Below are positions 8,679-17,083 of a DNA stretch of 64,000 nt, in pieces. The stretch comes from Streptomyces sp. WM6386 (GTDB taxonomy: Bacteria; Actinomycetota; Actinomycetes; Streptomycetales; Streptomycetaceae). The notes under the pieces were generated by a model. That model did not search any database and was not told where the DNA came from. It saw nothing but the letters and a program-made list of their open reading frames with translations. The position numbers were made by a program, and so were the translations under genes. Where the stretch lies: positions 152,075 through 216,074 of the forward strand of contig NZ_JXTE01000006.1 of the NCBI RefSeq assembly GCF_000972385.1, read 5' to 3'. The first letter of the stretch is position 1. Every line of letters begins with the position of its first letter.

Positions 8679-11645
8679 TCACTCCTCGTCGCGCAGCCGG
8701 GCCGCCAAGGAGGTCAGGGGTTCGGTCTCCTCGGTGTGGCCCAGGGCGGTCAGGTGGGAGACGGCCGCGTCGAGGCGGGTGAGGGCGGGGGCGGGGCGTT
8801 CCAGGTAGAGGCCTTCCACGGCGCCCGCTAGGCGGACGCACTCGGCCCATTCGCCGGCGTCGTCGTCCCGTCCCGGCTCGCCGAGCAGGGCGAGGGCCTT
8901 GTCCAGGGCGATGAGGGCGTCGTCGTACTCGCCGGCGTAGGCGTTGACCCGGCCGTGTTCGTAGGCCAGGGCGGTGTCCAGGGAGCGGCCCTGGGCCTCG
9001 TACTCGGCGGCGCGCGCCTCGTCGGCGACGCGGCCCGCGTCGGTGAGGAAGGCGAGCGCGTCGGTCAGGCCGTCGGAGCCCTGCTGCTGGGCCTGGAGCC
9101 GGGCGAGTTCGCGCAGGGAGTTGCTGACGTGCTCGAAGCGCGGGGCCCGGGCGTGGGCGGCGAGTGCCTGGTCCGCGACTTCGCGGGCCCGCTCGAACTC
9201 GCCGGACTCACCGAGGAGTACGGCGGTCTCCGCGGCGATCATGGCGTGGCTCCCCGGATCGTCGTCCCAGTCGGCCGACTCGGCGGACAGGGTGACGAAC
9301 TCCGCCGTGGCGGCCTTGAGGTCCTCCCCCGTGTGCAGCGCGCGGGCACGGGTCAGGCGCAGCTGAGCGACGATCCGGTCGTTCAGCTCTCCGGTGGTGA
9401 CGTCCGGTTCGGCCAGCAGGGAGTCGAGCAGGGCGATGCAGTCCTCGACACGGCCCAGGTCGAGGCTGAGCTGGGCCGCGTTGCTGTAGGTGCAGAACGC
9501 GTCCGTCCGGCTGCCGCGGCGAAGTTCCAGCTCGGCGGAGCGCGTCAGATGCCGCAGTGCCTCGTCGGGGCGGCCCAGGTACATGCAGGCCTGGGCGACA
9601 TCCCCGTGGAGGCGGGCGGTGTCGACCGTGTCGGCGGGCCAGTCGGCGGCCAGTCGCAGGGCCTCGGACAGGTCCGCGTGCGCGGCCTGCGCGGCCTGGA
9701 GGCCGAACTGGAACCGGCCCCGCAGTCCGAGCGTGCGGGGCAGGTGCCAGGCGGGGCCCTGCGCCTTCAGCCGGTCCAGGAGCGCGTCGATCTCGGTGAC
9801 CGCGGTGGGCAGGTTGCCGGAGATGGCGTGGGTACTGGCGCGCAGCAGCAGGGCGCCGGAGATCTGCCCGTCGAGGGCGTGCCGGGTCGCGAACGCGAGC
9901 AGCGCTTCCACCTCGGCGAAGACCGGTGCGACATGGGCCTCGCTGCCCGACGTCTGCAGGCGCAGGGCGAGCGCGGTCGCCCTCAGCCGCAGCAGGCGGG
10001 CCTCATGGTGGGGGGCGAGTCCGGGCGTCTCCTCATGGAGGCGGACGATGGACGCGTGCGCGGCGGTCAGCGACGCGGCCTTCGCCCCGGCTCCGTCGGC
10101 GCTCTCCCCTTCGCCGCTCTCCCCCTCGGCCCGCTCCGCGGGGATCTCGGCGGTGGCGAGCAGGGCGCAGGCGCGGGCGAGCGCCGCGTGACCCGGCAGT
10201 CCGGCGTCGTCGTACAGGGCCGCGGCCTCCTCGTGGAGGGCGGCGGCGTCGGCGAACTCGTCCTTCTCGCCCGCCCGGTTCCCCTCGTCGGCCAGCAGGT
10301 CCGCGCGCAACCGCAAGAGCGAGCCCACGGCCGGGTCGTCGGGGTGGGTGTAGTCACGGGCGGCCACGAGCGCGCGCAGCCGCGCCCAGCAGGCATGTGC
10401 GTCCGGGTGCCCCTCCTCCTCGGCCGTTCGTGCCCTGAGGATGAGTTCGGGCAGCGCGTCGGGGACGGCGGCGGCCGTACGGACGACGGGCGCGGCGACC
10501 GGGGAGGCCGGGCTCGCGTCGTCGAGGCTGCGGGGCCGCAGGGTCAGTTCCAGCGCGTCCAGGAGCGGGGCCTGGTCGAGCCGGGCCCTGCGGCGGTCGG
10601 CGTGGGCCGTGGTTCCGTTACGGGTGTCGAAGCGGGCGGCGAGGTCGTCGGCGCGCTTGCGGACCTCGGCGCGCAGACCGGAAACCGTCCAGGTGCGGCC
10701 CGCGTATCCGACGGTGGGCAGTTCGCCGTGGCCGAGGGTTTCCACGCGCTGGAGGAGGACCTCCACGCCGGTGAGGAAGCCGAACTGGTCCAGCGGCGAG
10801 TCGACCTCGTCGAACTGGTTCCGGTTCTCGGCGAGCAGTTCCAGACCGCGTGCCTCGTTGCCGGTGAGCGCGCAGAACTCCAGGTGCCGGCCGACCTCCT
10901 CGGACATCGAGGGGTTGCGGCGGCAGGCGCGGTAGCCGACGAGATGCAGTTCGCGGGCCCGGTCGGTGCGGCCGGTACGCAGCAGGGGCAGCAGCGCGTA
11001 CGAGGCGGAGCGGGCCGGCTCCTCCTTGCAGGACTCCTTCCCGGCCAGGACGGGCTCCCAGGCGCGCAGGGCCCGCTCGTCGTCGCCCGCCCTGAGGTGG
11101 TACCGGGCGCGCTGGCAGATCTCGCAGGCCTCGCAGTCGCTGAGCCGGGTGCGGGTGCGGCCCGCCCACAACTCGTAGGCGAGGTTGGTGTCCTCTCCGA
11201 TGTGGACGGCGAGCTGGTACGCCTGTCCGTAGTAGGGCTGGAGGCCGAGGTCGGCCTTCTCGTACCGGTCGCGCATCTCCGTCAGCCACTGGCGCAGGCT
11301 GGTCAGGGGTATCTCGGGCAGCTGACGCAGCGCGTGGGACACCCACTTGAACCGCCAGAACAGCATGTGCCGCAGGCGCTCGTCGAAGATGTCGGGCTGC
11401 TCGTCGAAGAGGGTGAGCAGACGCGCGAAGACGACGGGCGACTTCCGGGGTTCGGAGCCGTAGGTGTACGCCTCCTGGAGTTCGAGGAGTGCGTGGATGA
11501 GGACGGCGGGGTCCTCGAACTGCTCGGCGGCGTCGACGAGTTCCTCGGCGGTGACGGTGCGGGTACGGCCGTACGGGCGCCGGTCGTTCTCCTGGAGCGC
11601 CTGGAACAGTTCGTCCGTGTTCTGAGGGAGGGGTGCGGTCGGCAT
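8679..11645 (-). CDS. tetratricopeptide-repeat protein paired with HtpG
   Basis: A 988-aa cytosolic protein with no visible signal peptide. It is composed almost entirely of Ala/Leu-rich paired helices, with TPR-like units (for example LRLAADWPADTVDTARLHGDVAQACMYLGR split around residue 730). A cysteine pair region, CEACEIC, lies near residue 175. The start ATG (MPTAPLPQ) at 11645 lies 2 bases after the HtpG stop codon, so the two genes are translationally linked. Some 80 extra residues read through upstream are HtpG shadow. In eukaryotes TPR proteins are standard Hsp90 co-chaperones. A dedicated TPR partner for this HtpG is a reasonable inference, but nothing in the sequence proves contact. 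Confidence 0.75.
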   Translation of the reverse strand: MPTAPLPQNTDELFQALQENDRRPYGRTRTVTAEELVDAAEQFEDPAVLIHALLELQEAYTYGSEPRKSPVVFARLLTLFDEQPDIFDERLRHMLFWRFKWVSHALRQLPEIPLTSLRQWLTEMRDRYEKADLGLQPYYGQAYQLAVHIGEDTNLAYELWAGRTRTRLSDCEACEICQRARYHLRAGDDERALRAWEPVLAGKESCKEEPARSASYALLPLLRTGRTDRARELHLVGYRACRRNPSMSEEVGRHLEFCALTGNEARGLELLAENRNQFDEVDSPLDQFGFLTGVEVLLQRVETLGHGELPTVGYAGRTWTVSGLRAEVRKRADDLAARFDTRNGTTAHADRRRARLDQAPLLDALELTLRPRSLDDASPASPVAAPVVRTAAAVPDALPELILRARTAEEEGHPDAHACWARLRALVAARDYTHPDDPAVGSLLRLRADLLADEGNRAGEKDEFADAAALHEEAAALYDDAGLPGHAALARACALLATAEIPAERAEGESGEGESADGAGAKAASLTAAHASIVRLHEETPGLAPHHEARLLRLRATALALRLQTSGSEAHVAPVFAEVEALLAFATRHALDGQISGALLLRASTHAISGNLPTAVTEIDALLDRLKAQGPAWHLPRTLGLRGRFQFGLQAAQAAHADLSEALRLAADWPADTVDTARLHGDVAQACMYLGRPDEALRHLTRSAELELRRGSRTDAFCTYSNAAQLSLDLGRVEDCIALLDSLLAEPDVTTGELNDRIVAQLRLTRARALHTGEDLKAATAEFVTLSAESADWDDDPGSHAMIAAETAVLLGESGEFERAREVADQALAAHARAPRFEHVSNSLRELARLQAQQQGSDGLTDALAFLTDAGRVADEARAAEYEAQGRSLDTALAYEHGRVNAYAGEYDDALIALDKALALLGEPGRDDDAGEWAECVRLAGAVEGLYLERPAPALTRLDAAVSHLTALGHTEETEPLTSLAARLRDEE

Positions 11646-11647
11646 CG

Positions 11648-13486
11648 TCAGCTGTCCTTGCGCAGGGCGTGGGCGAGAAGGTCGAGGAAGGAGCGGTTGA
11701 TCAGGCTCGACTCGGCGGGCCTGAGCGGACGCCGGGACAGCATCGCGGCCTGTCCGTAGAGGGCTTCGGCGCTGGTGCGGGCCAGCTCGGGCTCGTCGAT
11801 GGACACGGCGGTGCGGACGAGCGGGTTGAGCTGGTTGAGGATCAGCTGGGCCCGCGGCGCCTCCTGGCGCAGGGCGCCGAGGATGTCTCCCCACAGACCG
11901 CCCTCCTGCTCACGGGCGAGCTGGGAGCGGGTGCGCTCGTGCCGGGCCTCGCGGCTGTCCACCAGCAGGGCGGGTGCGGAGGCGGGCTGGAAGGTGCGCA
12001 GCGCGACATCGCAGTCGAAGACGGACAGGGCGTCGCGGGCCTGGGCGAGGTAGGCCGCGGCGGCCAGTTCCGTCTCCCGGTCGACGGGGTCCAGATGGGC
12101 GGTGAGGGTCGCCGGGTCGAGGTCGGCGACGCTGGCCTCGGGCCTGATCTCGGGCAGCCGGTGGACCAGTTCACGGTCGTAGGTGTAGCCGCCGTTGACG
12201 ACGCCCAGTCCGGCCGCCGAGGCGATCGCCGCGACCTGTCGGAACTCCTCCACGCTCGACGTCACGAGCACCGTGCGGTGGGTGCGCGCGAACTCGTCGA
12301 GGGTGCAGTGGCCGTCGGTGGTCTCGAACGGCAGCCAGGGCAGCAGCATCCGCAGGATCTCGTCGTCGTGCACCGCGAGCGACTTCACGGCCAGGTGGTG
12401 GGCCTGGAGGAAGCGGTGGAGCAGGTCCGGGTCGCTGGCGGCGGCCCGGGCGATCCATGCGCGCAGCCGCTCGGCGAGGGCGTCGCGGACGGCTGCAAGG
12501 GTGTCGTCCTCGTACAGGGACTCGCGGGAGGCCGTCGGGCGCAGGCTCTCGGCGTCGACGACGCAACGGACGAAGAAGGCCCACTCGGGCAGGATCTCCT
12601 CGGCCTGCTCGGACAGCAGCATGCCTTTGACGTGCACCCGGTGGCCGTGCCGGCGCCCGGCCGGCACCGCCTCGGGCAGCACGCACGCGATGCCCTTCAG
12701 ACCCACGGCGGGCAGGTCCAGTTCGATGGTGTCCAGCGGCGTGAAGCCGAAGACCTCCTGGCCGTACGCGGCCAGAGCGCGGGAGCGGGCTCCGGGGGTG
12801 GGGTGGGTGCGCGCCCAGGGCGCGGGCTCGGGATTGATGGCCGCGCCCTGGCCGCCCGTGCCGTCGTCGAAGGTCAGCGGGTGGCGCAGCAGGGAGCCGA
12901 AGTGCCGGGCCAGCGTGTGCACCTGGGCCGGGCGGGTCCACTCGCCCGCGTCGGTGCGCGGCGTCAGCGTGACGGTGGTGCCGGGGCGGGGGTGGGCGGA
13001 GGCGGGGAGCGTACGCACGGTGTAGCTGCCGTCGCCGCGTCCCCGCCACTCCACCGCCGGGGCGTCCGGAGTGCGGGCGGAGCGGCTCAGGACGTGGATC
13101 TCGTCCGCGACCAGGAAGCAGGAGAGCAGGCCGATGCCGAATTGGCCGATGAAGTCCGCGCGTTGCTCGGCGATCCCCTCGGCGCGCTTGCTGCTGCGGC
13201 CGATCGTGGCGAGGAAGGTGTGTACGTCGTCCTCGGTGAGACCGACGCCGTCGTCCTCGACGCGGACCACCGAGCCGTCAGCGTAGAGGCGGATGCCGAA
13301 GGCGCCGTGGGGCTCGATGGCGTGCCGTGCGGTGAGGGCGTCGACCGCGTTCTGCATCAGTTCACGCAGGTAGACGCGGGGGCTGGAGTAGAGGTGGTGG
13401 GAGAGCAGGTCCACCAGGCCGCGGAGGTCGACCTGGAAAGTGCGGTCGGTGGCGGCTTGGTGGGCGGAGGTGTCGCGCAGGGGCAT
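11648..13486 (-). CDS. htpG: HtpG-family Hsp90 molecular chaperone
   Basis: A 612-aa GHKL ATPase chaperone. The N-terminal nucleotide pocket is evident from YLRELMQNAVDAL (Glu and Asn of the Bergerat fold, residues ~40-52), VRVEDDGVGL and FIGQFGIGLLSCFLV. The middle domain and a short C-terminal dimerisation region follow. It is slightly shorter than E. coli HtpG (624 aa), typical for actinomycetes. The gene is first in a two-gene unit with the TPR protein, separated by 2 bases. The ribosome site before the ATG at 13486 is weak. Clients are unknown. Confidence 0.9.
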   Translation of the reverse strand: MPLRDTSAHQAATDRTFQVDLRGLVDLLSHHLYSSPRVYLRELMQNAVDALTARHAIEPHGAFGIRLYADGSVVRVEDDGVGLTEDDVHTFLATIGRSSKRAEGIAEQRADFIGQFGIGLLSCFLVADEIHVLSRSARTPDAPAVEWRGRGDGSYTVRTLPASAHPRPGTTVTLTPRTDAGEWTRPAQVHTLARHFGSLLRHPLTFDDGTGGQGAAINPEPAPWARTHPTPGARSRALAAYGQEVFGFTPLDTIELDLPAVGLKGIACVLPEAVPAGRRHGHRVHVKGMLLSEQAEEILPEWAFFVRCVVDAESLRPTASRESLYEDDTLAAVRDALAERLRAWIARAAASDPDLLHRFLQAHHLAVKSLAVHDDEILRMLLPWLPFETTDGHCTLDEFARTHRTVLVTSSVEEFRQVAAIASAAGLGVVNGGYTYDRELVHRLPEIRPEASVADLDPATLTAHLDPVDRETELAAAAYLAQARDALSVFDCDVALRTFQPASAPALLVDSREARHERTRSQLAREQEGGLWGDILGALRQEAPRAQLILNQLNPLVRTAVSIDEPELARTSAEALYGQAAMLSRRPLRPAESSLINRSFLDLLAHALRKDS

Positions 13487-13594
13487 GAGGCAGTCCGGAG
13501 TCGAGGGAACGGCAGGGGTGGTCGGTGGTCCGCGGGGCCGGCCGGAGACGGGCGTCGACGGCGTGGCCGGTGCAGCCGCGGTATGGCCGGTGGC

Positions 13595-14584
13595 TCAGAA
13601 GGCCTTGCGGAAGCGCGCGTACGCCGTCTCCGGGTCCGCCATGAAGGTCCACGGCCACTGGGTGATCACACCCTCCAGCTCGCGGAAGACATTGGAGGCC
13701 GTGCTGCTGCCCGCCAGCGAGAGGGCCATGGCGAAGGTGTTGTAGTCGCCCTGCCAGCCCAGGCGGCGCTCGTAGGCGTGATGCAGGATGCTGCGCTCCG
13801 CGGCCTCTCTCAACTCGGCCCGGATCCGGGGCTGTTGCAGACACTCGGGGTCATCGGACTCCACCCAGTCCTCGATATGTGCCATGGCGATGACACAGCC
13901 GAGCCGGTGCCCGTCGGGCGCGGCGGCGCAGGCCTTCCGGGCGAACTCCAGGGCCTGGCCCGGCTCTCCGCCCCAGCGAGGCTGCAGGTGCGACACCCAC
14001 TCCAGATGGATGTCCAGGTTCAGCGGATCACGGCGCAGACCCGCCGCGAGCCGGGCCTCCTGGACACTGTCGTCGACGGACATGCCGCGTCCCGAGGTGA
14101 GTAGATGGCGCCACGGTGTGACCCAGCCGGGCCGCAGCTCGGCGGCCTCGAGCAGATGCTCCTCGGCGATGCGCAGCCGCTCGTAGAAGGTCTGCCACTG
14201 CTCGCGACCGACGTCCACGGCACGGGCGGACGTGCGTGCCTCCCAGCCCCAGGCGACATGGCGCGCACCCGATATCAGCAAGGCGGTTGCCCGGAGCTCC
14301 TTGTCGTCCCTGTCCTCCTCGGCGGCCCGGACGATCCACTCCTCCACACCGTCCACATCGGTCAGTTGCCCCAGGACCGCCTGTTCGCGGCCGAGGTCGA
14401 AGGGGGCCAGCGCCGCTTTGACCGCCGTCCAGTCGCCCGCGTCGGCCGCCTCGACCAGCGCGAGCACCCGAGCGTCCCCCAGCGCGCGCAACGCGTACGT
14501 CCCGTGCTTCTGCTTGCGCGGCGGAAGGGCATGCGGGTGCGCCGCCGTTCTCTCCGCACCGCTCCCGAACAGCTTGCCCAACAT
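13595..14584 (-). CDS. helical-repeat (TPR-like/DUF4034-like) conserved protein
   Basis: A 329-aa protein, mostly alpha-helical. It has a basic N-terminus (MLGKLFGSGAER), then TYALRALGDARVLALVEAAD and repeated helix pairs with Trp-rich segments (HLEWVSHLQPRWGG, VITQWPWTFM). The ATG at 14584 follows a GGGAGGG ribosome site by about 6 bases; upstream codons in the same frame lack one. The layout resembles DUF4034-type Streptomyces proteins, but this is from memory and no catalytic motif is evident. It sits 108 bp upstream of htpG on the same strand and could be cotranscribed, which would put three helical-repeat/chaperone genes together. Confidence 0.6.
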   Translation of the reverse strand: MLGKLFGSGAERTAAHPHALPPRKQKHGTYALRALGDARVLALVEAADAGDWTAVKAALAPFDLGREQAVLGQLTDVDGVEEWIVRAAEEDRDDKELRATALLISGARHVAWGWEARTSARAVDVGREQWQTFYERLRIAEEHLLEAAELRPGWVTPWRHLLTSGRGMSVDDSVQEARLAAGLRRDPLNLDIHLEWVSHLQPRWGGEPGQALEFARKACAAAPDGHRLGCVIAMAHIEDWVESDDPECLQQPRIRAELREAAERSILHHAYERRLGWQGDYNTFAMALSLAGSSTASNVFRELEGVITQWPWTFMADPETAYARFRKAF

Positions 14585-14906
14585 GCCGCGCCCTCCCGTG
14601 GTCCCGCGTGATCGTCCGGTGCAGCATAAGGGCCCCCACCGACACCGCTTCCACAGGGTTTTCACCGGTGCCCCAAGGTCCGGACACGGTGTTCAGGCCG
14701 CACGGCGCCACACCCGCGAAGGCCGTCTGGCCAGGGAAAATGATCATCAGGGCCGGAGTGACACGTTCCATCTCGTATGACAAGACGGCCCCTTGAGGTT
14801 GCCTGATGGCAACCCTATGGTTACGCAGGGCCTGGCGAGGCAGCCGGGCCCACGGAGCATCACGTCACCGTCGCCGTGAGCTGGGGGGCTCGGCGATGGG
14901 GCGGAC
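14585..14906. other. divergent promoter region between helical-repeat gene and LuxR regulator
   Basis: About 320 bp without a gene, from which transcription must run in both directions. Apart from the inverted repeat at 14797-14814 I see no coding or RNA signal. Confidence 0.6.
14797..14814 (+). promoter_or_regulatory. inverted repeat GGTTGCC-TGAT-GGCAACC, candidate operator
   Basis: A perfect 7-bp dyad with a 4-base spacer, 93 bp upstream of the LuxR-type regulator's ATG. Position and symmetry fit a binding site for a dimeric regulator, possibly autoregulation. It is not followed by a U-tract and has no gene end nearby, so a terminator is less likely. Confidence 0.4.
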
Positions 14907-15800
14907 ATGCACCGACAGAACGGCACAGACGCGTGTCAGGACGAGGCGGTCCTGTCCCCCGAGGTGGCCCTCAGGGAGATGCTCGACTCCCAACAACGGT
15001 CTCTCGAACGGCATTTCTCGGAAGTACAGCACGCGCGCAGCCTCTTCTCCGAAATTGTGGAGCAGTTGGCGGTCGCCCGCGTCGGTGAAACGGATCTCGC
15101 CCAGGCGAACGTTCTGAACGGTTCGGCGGAGATATCCCGCGCCCTGGAAGAAGCCGTGGGTCTGGCCCGTTCCGAGGTGATCGGAATGCATCCCGGAATT
15201 CCCATTTCTCCGGAACGGCTCGCGGAAGGCCGGGTCCGGAACAAGAAACTGCTGGACCGCGGTGTCGCCATGCGTTCCATGCATCTGACGGCGATGCTGC
15301 GCACCTCGTTCGGACCCGCTCATCTGCGGGATCTGGAGAGCGCGGGGGCAAGTGTCCGTATCGCCGCGGTACTTCCCGCCCGGCTGGTTATCGCGGACCG
15401 GCGGGTGGCCTTGGTGTCGACCCCTTCCATGGAACAGGCAGGATCCGCCCTACGTCTGGAATGCGGCGCTTTCCTGGAAATCCTGACCCGCTTCTTCGAC
15501 CACCTCTGGGACCATGAGGCCGTCCCTCTCACTCCTGCCGTCGAAGGCGCTGTGGAGGGGGAGGACGAGGCCGACGAGGAGAGCGGCGGCGACCGGCTGA
15601 CCGGCCGCGAACAGGCCCTGCTGCGGCTCATGGCCAAGGGTCTCAAGGACGAGGCCATCGCCCGCGACCTGGGCGTGTCACCGCGCACGCTGCGCAGGCT
15701 CATCGCCGACCTGATGCGTCGGCTCGACTGCGAGAGCCGCTTCCAGGCCGGAGTCGAGGCCACGGCCCGCGGCTGGCTGGACGCCGCCCCGCACGACTGA
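14907..15800 (+). CDS. LuxR-family transcriptional regulator (TrmB/PLD-like sensor domain)
   Basis: A 297-aa regulator. Residues ~231-285 (LTGREQALLRLMAKGLKDEA, then IARDLGVSPRTLRRLIADLM) form a LuxR/GerE helix-turn-helix. The N-terminal ~215 residues contain SEISRALEEAVGLARSEVIG-like and AGASVRIAAVLPARLVIADRR-like segments typical of the phospholipase-D-like sensor part of Streptomyces TrmB/LuxR regulators. An acidic linker (EGEDEADEESGG) joins the two. It is followed by a strong terminator and by a small secreted peptide gene. As the only regulator in the cluster it is the best candidate for a pathway-specific activator, with an operator-like dyad upstream. Confidence 0.85.
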   Translation: MHRQNGTDACQDEAVLSPEVALREMLDSQQRSLERHFSEVQHARSLFSEIVEQLAVARVGETDLAQANVLNGSAEISRALEEAVGLARSEVIGMHPGIPISPERLAEGRVRNKKLLDRGVAMRSMHLTAMLRTSFGPAHLRDLESAGASVRIAAVLPARLVIADRRVALVSTPSMEQAGSALRLECGAFLEILTRFFDHLWDHEAVPLTPAVEGAVEGEDEADEESGGDRLTGREQALLRLMAKGLKDEAIARDLGVSPRTLRRLIADLMRRLDCESRFQAGVEATARGWLDAAPHD

Positions 15801-15847
15801 CACGCACTCACCTCCCCTCCCCCGCCCCCTCCTCGCACCTCGTCGCA

Positions 15848-15874
15848 CCCCGGCGGCCCACTGGGCCGCCGGGG
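15848..15874 (+). terminator. 12-bp perfect hairpin terminator after LuxR regulator
   Basis: CCCCGGCGGCCC at 15848-15859, loop ACT, and the exact complement at 15863-15874, followed by TCTT. It isolates the regulator transcript from the biosynthetic operon. Confidence 0.8.
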
Positions 15875-16023
15875 TCTTCCGTATGCGCGCCGGCCATCGA
15901 GGGCAGGACTGACCTGGAGTGGCCATGGCCGCACGAGGTCAACCCGAATCCCTGGACGCGGATGCCGCGGTCGGCGAGCATTTCGAGCGAAAGATTCGTA
16001 CGACAGACAAAGGGACGCCTGCC

Positions 16024-16215
16024 GTGGATCAGCGCAAGAGCCGCAACAAGTACAACAGCAAGAAGTCGGCGTGGATGGCGGCCTTCGGGCTCGCTCTGGC
16101 CATTTTCGCCGTGGCCACTCCGACGTTTTCCGGATCCTCCGCCGCGACCGACGTACGGGCCGCCCAGCCGTCGGCCGTTCTGCTCGACACCTCGTGGCCG
16201 GCGCCCACGCCGTAA
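16024..16215 (+). CDS. small secreted peptide (63 aa)
   Basis: The peptide starts VDQRKSRNKYNSKKS, with a strongly basic n-region, then the hydrophobic core WMAAFGLALAIFAVA, then a polar tail containing SGSSAATD with a possible Ala-x-Ala cleavage and ending DTSWPAPTP. The GTG at 16024 has a GGGAC site 8-12 bases upstream. An in-frame GTG at 15919 would give 98 aa with an unstructured extension and is less likely. It lies 52 bp upstream of the oxygenase gene and directly after a LuxR/TrmB-like regulator. Such small exported peptides next to this regulator type suggest signalling, but a precursor-peptide or immunity role cannot be excluded. No post-translational enzyme is obvious. Confidence 0.55.
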   Translation: MDQRKSRNKYNSKKSAWMAAFGLALAIFAVATPTFSGSSAATDVRAAQPSAVLLDTSWPAPTP

Positions 16216-16267
16216 CACCACGAAACGCATCGGGACGAGCAGAAAACGAATGTGGGGCGGGAGACGC

Positions 16268-17083
16268 ATGCTTCTCAGTGAAGAGCAGGAAAGAGAATAC
16301 CGGGACCGGGGATTCGTCGTGGTCGACTCCCTGTTCACCCCGGACGAGGTGGAGTCACTGCGTGAGTCCTTCCGCCGGGACGGCGAGATACCCGGCGAGC
16401 ACCGCATCGTCGAGGACGACGGACGCGCTGTCCGCGCGGTGTACGCCTCCCACCGGCGGCAGCCGGAGTTCGCGGCCCTGGTGCGGCACCCGGGAGTCCT
16501 GGGGCCCGTGCGCCGGCTGCTGGGGGCGGAGGTCTACGTATACCAATTCAAGATCAACGCGAAGCCGGCGATGGGTGGCGGCGGTTGGGCCTGGCACCAG
16601 GACTTCGCGGCCTGGCGCATCGCCGACAACCTGCCCGCGCCGCGCCTGGTGAACGTGGGTGTCTTTCTCGACGACGTCACGGAGTTCAACGGGCCGGTCA
16701 TCTTCGTGCCCGGCTCGCACCGCGACGGTCTCGTGCGCAGCGGCCGCACGCGGTCCGACGCCAGGTCCGCACAGCACCTGGACCCCGACGACATCGCGCT
16801 CAAGCCCGCCGACATGGTCGCGCTCGCCGCCGAGCACGGAATGGACAGCCCCAAGGGCGCCGCGGGTTCGGTGATCTTCTTCGATCCCGAGATCGTCCAC
16901 GGCTCCGCGCCCAACATGTCGCCGTTCGACCGCAGGCTGCTGATCCTCACGTACAACGACGTGACCAACGAGCCCCGGCCGCTGGGCGAGCCCCGGCCGG
17001 ACCATGTCGTCTGCCGGGACACCACTCCCCTGCGCGTCCTCGACGACGCACCCGTTCTCGCGGGCGTCGGGGAGGCGGTGTGA
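16268..17083 (+). CDS. Fe(II)/2-oxoglutarate oxygenase (PhyH/EctD-like hydroxylase)
   Basis: A 271-aa member of the phytanoyl-CoA dioxygenase superfamily. The facial triad is readable: His110 and Asp112 in WHQDF and distal His211 in EIVHGSAPNMS, with the 2-oxoglutarate-binding Arg in FDRRLLIL just after. The flanks (FKINAKP, GPVIFVPGSHRDG) resemble ectoine hydroxylase and amino-acid hydroxylases, so an amino acid or small cyclic substrate is likelier than phytanoyl-CoA. The ATG at 16268 (MLLSEEQ) has GGGAG 7 bases upstream; the ATG at 16250 does not. Its stop overlaps the next gene by 4 bases. The likely role is making a hydroxylated building block for the NRPS. Confidence 0.85.
   Translation: MLLSEEQEREYRDRGFVVVDSLFTPDEVESLRESFRRDGEIPGEHRIVEDDGRAVRAVYASHRRQPEFAALVRHPGVLGPVRRLLGAEVYVYQFKINAKPAMGGGGWAWHQDFAAWRIADNLPAPRLVNVGVFLDDVTEFNGPVIFVPGSHRDGLVRSGRTRSDARSAQHLDPDDIALKPADMVALAAEHGMDSPKGAAGSVIFFDPEIVHGSAPNMSPFDRRLLILTYNDVTNEPRPLGEPRPDHVVCRDTTPLRVLDDAPVLAGVGEAV

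Noticed and set aside
8955..11759. 934-aa plus-strand open frame
   Set aside because: Antisense of the TPR gene, low-complexity Gly/Arg/Val composition.
11633..14104. 823-aa plus-strand open frame
   Set aside because: Antisense across htpG and the next gene; spans two genes and has no domain.
15919..16023. GTG start giving a 98-aa form of the small secreted peptide
   Set aside because: The extension is unstructured and would bury the signal peptide; the GTG at 16024 gives a classical signal sequence.
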